Below, piece by piece: positions 6,758-9,539 of a DNA stretch of 9,539 nt. The notes beneath the pieces were generated by a model. It was not told where the DNA came from. It saw nothing but the letters and a program-made list of their open reading frames with translations, and ran no database searches. The translations under genes were made by a program, and so were the position numbers. Source of the DNA: an uncultured Clostridia bacterium (GTDB lineage Bacteria; Bacillota; Clostridia; Christensenellales; UBA1242); NCBI GenBank assembly GCA_946635125.1, contig CAMPBB010000014.1, positions 1-9,539 on the forward strand. The letters run 5' to 3'. The first letter of the stretch is position 1, and the number at the start of each line of letters is the position of its first letter.

Positions 6758-6801
6758 ATTTTTTTAATCTCCTTTTCCATAAATTTTGTTAGTCCTCCCA
6801 T
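6748..6801 (-). CDS. Possible 17-codon upstream ORF overlapping the rpsB start
   Basis: The frame encodes [17 protein letters not shown]. It has an AAGGAG ribosome binding site (6813-6818) 11 nt before its ATG, the same strength and spacing as that of rpsB. It contains the rpsB ribosome binding site within its codons 10-11, and its TAA stop lies 4 nt past the rpsB ATG in another frame. Translation of it would therefore couple to, or compete with, rpsB initiation. I do not recognise the peptide. It could be a chance ORF in a purine-rich leader. Confidence 0.35.
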   Translation of the reverse strand: MGGLTKFMEKEIKKICQ

Positions 6802-6878
6802 TGATGTTAAAACTCCTTGTGCAACCCAAAAAAACTTTGAGCACCTACACGCAAATAACCAATGGTGCGTATTTCAAT
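6758..6878 (-). promoter_or_regulatory. Structured rpsB 5' leader, candidate S2 autoregulatory element
   Basis: The ~120-nt leader from the predicted start near 6878 can form alternative stems. Stem A pairs ACGCA (6866-6870) with TGCGT (6849-6853). Stem B pairs GCACC (6864-6868) with GGTGC (6841-6845). Stem C pairs CTCAAA (6836-6841) with TTTGGG (6825-6830), extended by GTG (6842-6844) with CAC (6819-6821) around a 3-nt bulge. B shares bases with both A and C, so A+C and B exclude each other. Stem C ends directly at the AAGGAG of the upstream ORF. Function is inferred from position and pairing potential only. Confidence 0.4.
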
Positions 6879-6884
6879 GCATTT

Positions 6885-6913
6885 ATTTTATCACGAACTC
6901 AAACAAAAATCAA
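6885..6913 (-). promoter_or_regulatory. Promoter for rpsB-tsf
   Basis: On the minus strand a -35 TTGATT (6908-6913), 17-nt spacer and -10 TAAAAT (6885-6890) with extended -10 TGA. Predicted transcription start is near 6878. It follows 30 nt after the terminator of the upstream unit. Confidence 0.8.
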
Positions 6914-6943
6914 CCCATATAAGAAAATTTTTTGGAAAAAATG

Positions 6944-6971
6944 AAAAGAACCAAATTTTTATGGTTCTTTT
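6944..6971 (-). terminator. Intrinsic terminator of the repeat-protein unit
   Basis: A perfect 10-bp stem (AAAAGAACCA / TGGTTCTTTT, arms 6944-6953 and 6962-6971, 8-nt loop) is followed on the minus strand by CATTTTTTCC. It lies 32 nt after the stop of the 34-codon ORF. Confidence 0.72.
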
Positions 6972-7003
6972 AAACAATTTTCACTTTTTAATTATTACCC
7001 ATC

Positions 7004-7108
7004 TTATTCTTCATTGTGCTCTTTGTTATCTTTTTGTGGTGGGCAAATTTGATTTCTTAGTTCATCAAATTTTTTGTTCATATATTCATTAAATTCTTTT
7101 AGCGTCAT
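7004..7108 (-). CDS. Short ORF (34 aa) tightly coupled to the repeat protein
   Basis: The ATG is 2 nt after the stop codon of the repeat-protein gene, with GGGTGG overlapping that stop as a possible weak ribosome binding site. The spacing is typical of translational coupling. The product, starting MTLKEFNEYMNKKFDELRNQ, has a heptad-like pattern of L3, F6, M10, L17 and I21 suggesting a helix, followed by ICPPQKDNKEHNEE, a charged tail with one cysteine. A terminator follows the ORF rather than the larger gene, which supports the two being one unit. I do not recognise the peptide. Alternatively this is only 3' untranslated sequence. Confidence 0.5.
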   Translation of the reverse strand: MTLKEFNEYMNKKFDELRNQICPPQKDNKEHNEE

Positions 7109-7110
7109 AA

Positions 7111-8319
7111 TTACCACCCAAATCCTTGTATCTCTTCTTTAGCAGCACTTTTTTTGCTTTCTATTTCTGCATTCTTTGTCTCTTCAATAACATTATCAAC
7201 AGACTTTTCTTTTTTGATTTCAAGTTCATCTTTGATTTCACTTATTTTTTCATCAAATTTTTCTACCAAATCTTGTGGAACATTTTCCTCAAATCCATAT
7301 TTGTTGCAAACTGTGTTAAATGCGTCTTTTGTGTTTGATTCAATAATTGAAAATAATGAGCTTCTTGCTCTATAATTTCCATAACACTCCAATGGAATTT
7401 CATCTTTTGTTATTTTTCCACCTGAATATAAAATAACAGCATCCACCATTTCTTGACTTGGCTTACCCCCAAGTTTTTCCTTGCTTTTTTCGTCAATTTG
7501 AGTTGCGCGTCCGCCATTAGCCCAATTCTCATAAAAAGCTCTTTGAGGAATGCTTGCAATTTGTTCTTGGCTTAATCCATCCAAATCAAGATTGTCATCC
7601 TTAAAGTTTATTATGCGTTTTTGTATTGATTCTGGAGAAATGTTCTTTATTTGTTCTTCATTTAAATCGAAAATAGCTCCACCATTTTCAATATATTTAT
7701 CTATTACCTCTGAAGAAAGATTAACGGCATCTTGTTCAGTCAACATACTGCATTGAATTAAATTCCCCAAACTTCCACCATTTTCAATATACTTAATTAT
7801 TGATTCAGGGGAAACATTTGCTCTTTGTTCTTCCATTGAAAAATTGATCGGATCTAAATATCCACCAGCTGCAACATATTTGTCAAATGCTGATTGGGAA
7901 ATGTTTTCCATTTGTTCTACTGTTAGACCATTTAAATCCCCACCTTTTGCAACATATTCATCTATGGCTTTGGGCGAAATGTTTAATCTTTGATCTTCTG
8001 TTAAACCAGTAAGTGAGCCTCCCATGGCAATGCGCTCATCTATTGCTTGTCGTGAAATATGTCTTGCCTGAGTTCTAAGTATATCTGTCAAGCGACCACC
8101 ATTTACAGCATATTGGTCAATCACATGATCATCAAATCTTTCCCAAAACTTAACGCCATAAACCTTTGTAAAAGGCATTGAAGAGTTGCCTTTTGAGATA
8201 TAATCTTCAATCACCTCAGGCGAAATCAACTTAATTTGCCAAGATTCCAACAGTGACACATCTCCACCTTTCATAACAAACGCATTTATATCTTCATTTG
8301 TTATCTCATAATTTGCCAT
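7111..8319 (-). CDS. Uncharacterised tandem-repeat protein (402 aa, ~11 units of ~26 residues)
   Basis: Function unknown. From residue 6 to about 310 the protein is made of degenerate repeats with the approximate consensus N-I-S-P-E-x-I-D-x-Y-I-x-x-G-G-x-L-x-x-L-x-x-E-Q. Examples start at residues 87 (HISRQAIDERIAMGG), 113 (NISPKAIDEYVAKGG), 139 (NISQSAFDKYVAAGG), 168 (NVSPESIIKYIENGG), 200 (NLSSEVIDKYIENGG) and 226. Each looks like a short helix plus turn, so a solenoid scaffold is plausible. Residues 311-348 form a different segment, and 349-396 are a highly charged probable coiled coil; the protein ends GFGW. There is no signal peptide or membrane helix, so it is probably cytosolic. The start at 8319 is fixed by AAAGGAG 7-9 nt upstream. 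A longer in-frame start at 8391 lies before the promoter. It has its own promoter and is not part of the conserved gene neighbourhood here. Confidence 0.88.
   Translation of the reverse strand: MANYEITNEDINAFVMKGGDVSLLESWQIKLISPEVIEDYISKGNSSMPFTKVYGVKFWERFDDHVIDQYAVNGGRLTDILRTQARHISRQAIDERIAMGGSLTGLTEDQRLNISPKAIDEYVAKGGDLNGLTVEQMENISQSAFDKYVAAGGYLDPINFSMEEQRANVSPESIIKYIENGGSLGNLIQCSMLTEQDAVNLSSEVIDKYIENGGAIFDLNEEQIKNISPESIQKRIINFKDDNLDLDGLSQEQIASIPQRAFYENWANGGRATQIDEKSKEKLGGKPSQEMVDAVILYSGGKITKDEIPLECYGNYRARSSLFSIIESNTKDAFNTVCNKYGFEENVPQDLVEKFDEKISEIKDELEIKKEKSVDNVIEETKNAEIESKKSAAKEEIQGFGW
7390..8304 (-). repeat. Coding region of ~11 degenerate protein repeats
   Basis: The repeat array covers residues 6-310 of the 402-aa protein. 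Units begin approximately at residues 6, 31, 61, 87, 113, 139, 168, 200, 226, 256 and 286. The core unit is 26 residues (units 3, 4, 5 and 8); others carry 3-6-residue insertions in the loop after GG. The DNA of the units has diverged, so this is an old protein-level repeat rather than a recent nucleotide duplication. Confidence 0.8.
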
Positions 8320-8357
8320 AATATTCTCTCCTTTATGTTGAATTTTCATTTTTAAAA

Positions 8358-8387
8358 ATAATATCACAAATAACCAATTTATGTCAA
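8358..8387 (-). promoter_or_regulatory. Promoter for the repeat-protein gene
   Basis: On the minus strand a perfect -35 TTGACA (8382-8387), 18-nt spacer and -10 TATTAT (8358-8363) with extended -10 TGA. Predicted start is near 8351, about 32 nt before the ATG at 8319. Confidence 0.85.
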
Positions 8388-8412
8388 TCATTTTTAAAAC
8401 ATAAAAAAAGTG

Positions 8413-8425
8413 ACAAACTGTTTGT
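8413..8425. repeat. Short palindrome upstream of the repeat-gene promoter
   Basis: ACAAAC-T-GTTTGT, two 6-bp arms around one base, centred about 35 bp upstream of the -35 box. It could be an operator for a dimeric regulator, but sequences like this arise often by chance in AT-rich DNA. Confidence 0.25.
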
Positions 8426-8452
8426 TAATATAAATGAATGTTTTGAAAACTT

Positions 8453-8485
8453 ACAAAAAATAAAACCCACAAAGTGTGGGCTTTT
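8453..8485 (-). terminator. Intrinsic terminator of ruvX-DUF1292
   Basis: A 6-bp GC-rich stem CCCACA / TGTGGG (8466-8471 and 8475-8480) with a 3-nt loop, extended by A-T pairs outside a one-base bulge, is followed on the minus strand by TTTTATTTTTTG. It lies just after the TAA at 8490-8492. Confidence 0.88.
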
Positions 8486-8489
8486 GTTT

Positions 8490-8981
8490 TTATTTTGTTT
8501 TCTTTGTTGTTTTTGCTGGGGCTTTTTTGGCAGATGGTTTCTTTGCTGGTTCAGCCTTTTTTGTTGTTTTGCTTGCTGATGACTTTGTTGAAGCCTTTTT
8601 TGCTGGTTCAGCTCTCTTGGCTGGTTTTGTTTCAGCCGTTTTTTTGCTTTCTTTCTTTTCTTTTGCTGGTTTTTTCTCTTCTTCGTTCACTAAATCTAAA
8701 TACTTACCAAAAACAGCATCGATTGTTTTATCATCATTAACAACACGCAAAAATTGCTCATTTGTTTCTTCGTTTTCTTCAAAAACAAAGATAACTCCTT
8801 CTTCTTCGCTAACTCCTTCCATAACATCAATTGGCTTTAAAATTGCATAAAGCTTTTCATCGTGTGGAATGAGAGCAATTTGTTCAAATGAAATTGCTGT
8901 GTCGTTCTCATCATAAAGTGTTATTGGTTCGTTGTCTTCAACATCAAGTAATCTTTCGATTGGGTTGTCTTGTTTGTTCAT
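8490..8981 (-). CDS. DUF1292 (YrzB-like) protein with a Lys/Ala/Thr-rich tail
   Basis: Residues 1 to about 98 are a typical DUF1292 domain. NPIERLLDVEDNEPITLYDE and SFEQIALIPHDEKLYAILKP are family hallmarks, and the usual protein is about 90-105 aa. The biochemical role of DUF1292 is not known; in Bacillota it is conserved next to ruvX. Here 15 nt separate it from ruvX, and its AAAGGAG overlaps the ruvX stop. Residues 99-163 add an unusual, probably disordered basic tail of K, A, T, S and P with an internal duplication (AEPAKKAS at 124-131, AEPAKKPS at 143-150), resembling histone-H1-like tails. Such a tail could bind nucleic acid or be low-complexity drift; a similar but more acidic tail ends S2 in this window. 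The core is nearly neutral to acidic, unlike the tail. Confidence 0.88.
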   Translation of the reverse strand: MNKQDNPIERLLDVEDNEPITLYDENDTAISFEQIALIPHDEKLYAILKPIDVMEGVSEEEGVIFVFEENEETNEQFLRVVNDDKTIDAVFGKYLDLVNEEEKKPAKEKKESKKTAETKPAKRAEPAKKASTKSSASKTTKKAEPAKKPSAKKAPAKTTKKTK

Positions 8982-8995
8982 AATATTTATCTCCT

Positions 8996-9403
8996 TTATT
9001 GTTTATCCAAATAACTTTGCAAAATAATTGTTGCTGCAACTTTGTCTATTACCTTTTTTCGGTCTTCTCTTCTAACATCTTGTTCAATTAACATTTTTTC
9101 TGCCTGAACAGTTGTTAGCCTTTCGTCAACATAAACAATGTTAACTCCCGCTAGGTCCTTGAGGTTTTCACAAAACTCTTTTGTTTTTTCAACTCTTATG
9201 CCTTCGCTTCCATCCATATTAAGTGGAAGCCCAACAACAATTGTTTTCACATCTTTTTCTTTTATAAGGTTTTTGATATGCTCCAAGTCTTTTTCAAGAT
9301 TAACTCTTTTGTATGTTTCAAGTCCGCTTGCAAAAAAACCAATTGGGTCACTAATTGCTAGGCCAATTCTCGCATCTCCAAAATCAATTCCCAAACTTCG
9401 CAT
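8996..9403 (-). CDS. ruvX: RuvX/YqgF-family RNase H-fold nuclease
   Basis: A 135-residue member of the YqgF family (typical length about 138), a RNase H-fold protein annotated as putative Holliday junction resolvase and linked to 16S rRNA 5'-end maturation in E. coli. Motifs present are LGIDFGDARIGLAISDP (4-20, catalytic D8), VVGLPLNMDGSEG (57-68), VYVDERLTTVQAE (90-102, E94) and KVIDKVAATIILQSYL (118-131, D120). All expected acidic residues are there. The start at 9403 is chosen for AAGGAG 7 nt upstream and because homologs begin 'MRxLGIDxG'. An in-frame ATG at 9454 lies within the promoter. It is first in a two-gene unit with the DUF1292 gene. Confidence 0.96.
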   Translation of the reverse strand: MRSLGIDFGDARIGLAISDPIGFFASGLETYKRVNLEKDLEHIKNLIKEKDVKTIVVGLPLNMDGSEGIRVEKTKEFCENLKDLAGVNIVYVDERLTTVQAEKMLIEQDVRREDRKKVIDKVAATIILQSYLDKQ

Positions 9404-9425
9404 CTCTGCTCTCCTTATAAAATTT

Positions 9426-9454
9426 ATTATAGCATAGAAGAAAATTTTAGGCAA
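9426..9454 (-). promoter_or_regulatory. Promoter for ruvX-DUF1292
   Basis: On the minus strand a -35 TTGCCT (9449-9454), 17-nt spacer and perfect -10 TATAAT (9426-9431) with extended -10 TGC. Predicted start is near 9419, 16 nt before the ruvX ATG. Confidence 0.85.
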
Positions 9455-9472
9455 ACAAAATAAGCAAAAAAT

Positions 9473-9501
9473 AAAAAACGGAAATTATTCTTCCGTTTTT
9501 T
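9473..9501 (-). terminator. Intrinsic terminator of the gene entering from the right edge
   Basis: An 11-bp perfect stem (AAAAAACGGAA / TTCCGTTTTTT, arms 9473-9483 and 9491-9501, 7-nt loop) is followed on the minus strand by ATTTTTTGC. The upstream gene's last codons form the 5' arm and its stop codon lies in the loop. Confidence 0.9.
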
Positions 9502-9539
9502 CTTTTGCCTTGCTCATTTTCTTTTTGATTTTCGTTTCA
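9485..9539 (-). CDS. C-terminal end of an unidentified gene (partial)
   Basis: Seventeen codons ending in TAA, ...ETKIKKKMSKAKEKTEE, enter from the right edge. The tail is lysine/glutamate rich and too short to name a family. Its stop codon inside a strong same-strand terminator supports a real gene end. In Bacillota, alaS and the small yrzL/ireB gene are common upstream of ruvX, but nothing here proves that identity. Confidence 0.55.
   Translation of the reverse strand, partial: ETKIKKKMSKAKEKTEE

Noticed and set aside
8320..8391. N-terminal extension of the repeat protein resembling a hydrophobic signal (MIDINWLFVILFL)
   Set aside because: The upstream ATG is before the promoter -35/-10 region, so it is not transcribed from it, and AAAGGAG points to the start at 8319.
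8474..8850. Plus-strand ORFs rich in Phe/Leu opposite the DUF1292 gene, looking like membrane proteins
   Set aside because: They are antisense shadows of the Lys/Ala-rich tail and lack ribosome binding sites and promoters.
1..9539. Mycoplasma-type code with TGA as tryptophan
   Set aside because: No complete gene here uses TGA as stop, which raised the question, but all genes read at full family length under the standard code and tryptophans are encoded by TGG; TAA preference is expected in AT-rich DNA.
1..9539. CRISPR arrays, tRNA/rRNA genes, insertion sequences or phage genes
   Set aside because: No regularly spaced direct repeats, no cloverleaf-like sequences, no transposase or integrase motifs were seen on either strand.

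Overview
The window is an AT-rich (roughly one third G+C by eye) chromosomal segment of a low-GC Gram-positive bacterium, most likely a member of the Bacillota (Clostridia- or Bacilli-like). Three things support this: the ruvX-DUF1292 pair, the order rpsB-tsf-frr-cdsA-rseP-(polC-like)-nusA, and strong AGGAG ribosome binding sites with vegetative TTGACA/TATAAT-type promoters. Every gene lies on the minus strand, so transcription runs from high to low coordinates. All complete genes read through under the standard code and stop at TAA or TAG.

In transcription order the layout is as follows. The 3' tail of an unidentified gene ends in a strong terminator (9473-9539). A promoter then drives ruvX and a DUF1292 protein with a long Lys/Ala tail, closed by a terminator (8453-9454). 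Next comes a separate unit with its own promoter, encoding a 402-residue protein built of about 11 tandem ~26-residue repeats, followed 2 nt later by a 34-codon ORF and a terminator (6944-8387). After that, a promoter and a ~120-nt structured leader containing a 17-codon upstream ORF precede rpsB-tsf, closed by a terminator (5156-6913). A further promoter drives frr-cdsA-rseP and a PolC-derived exonuclease (641-5015). Then comes a promoter with a 73-residue basic hypothetical protein (354-634), and finally a promoter and a short hairpin leader in front of nusA, which runs off the left edge (1-328).

The backbone is housekeeping: ribosomal protein S2 and EF-Ts for translation, ribosome recycling factor, CDP-diacylglycerol synthase for phospholipid synthesis, an intramembrane protease, a Holliday-junction resolvase-like/rRNA-processing factor, and the transcription factor NusA. 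Compared with the classic Bacillota cluster, pyrH, uppS, dxr, proS and rimP are absent from their usual places.

The most notable points are these. (1) The locus normally holding the replicative polymerase PolC encodes only its N-terminal domains, OB fold and proofreading exonuclease. The PHP and polymerase domains are missing, and a clamp-binding-like QVNLF motif sits in the linker. (2) A repeat (solenoid-like) protein with a downstream micro-ORF has been inserted between the ruvX unit and rpsB. (3) The rpsB and nusA leaders carry possible autoregulatory structures and mini-ORFs. None of these functions is proven by sequence alone.
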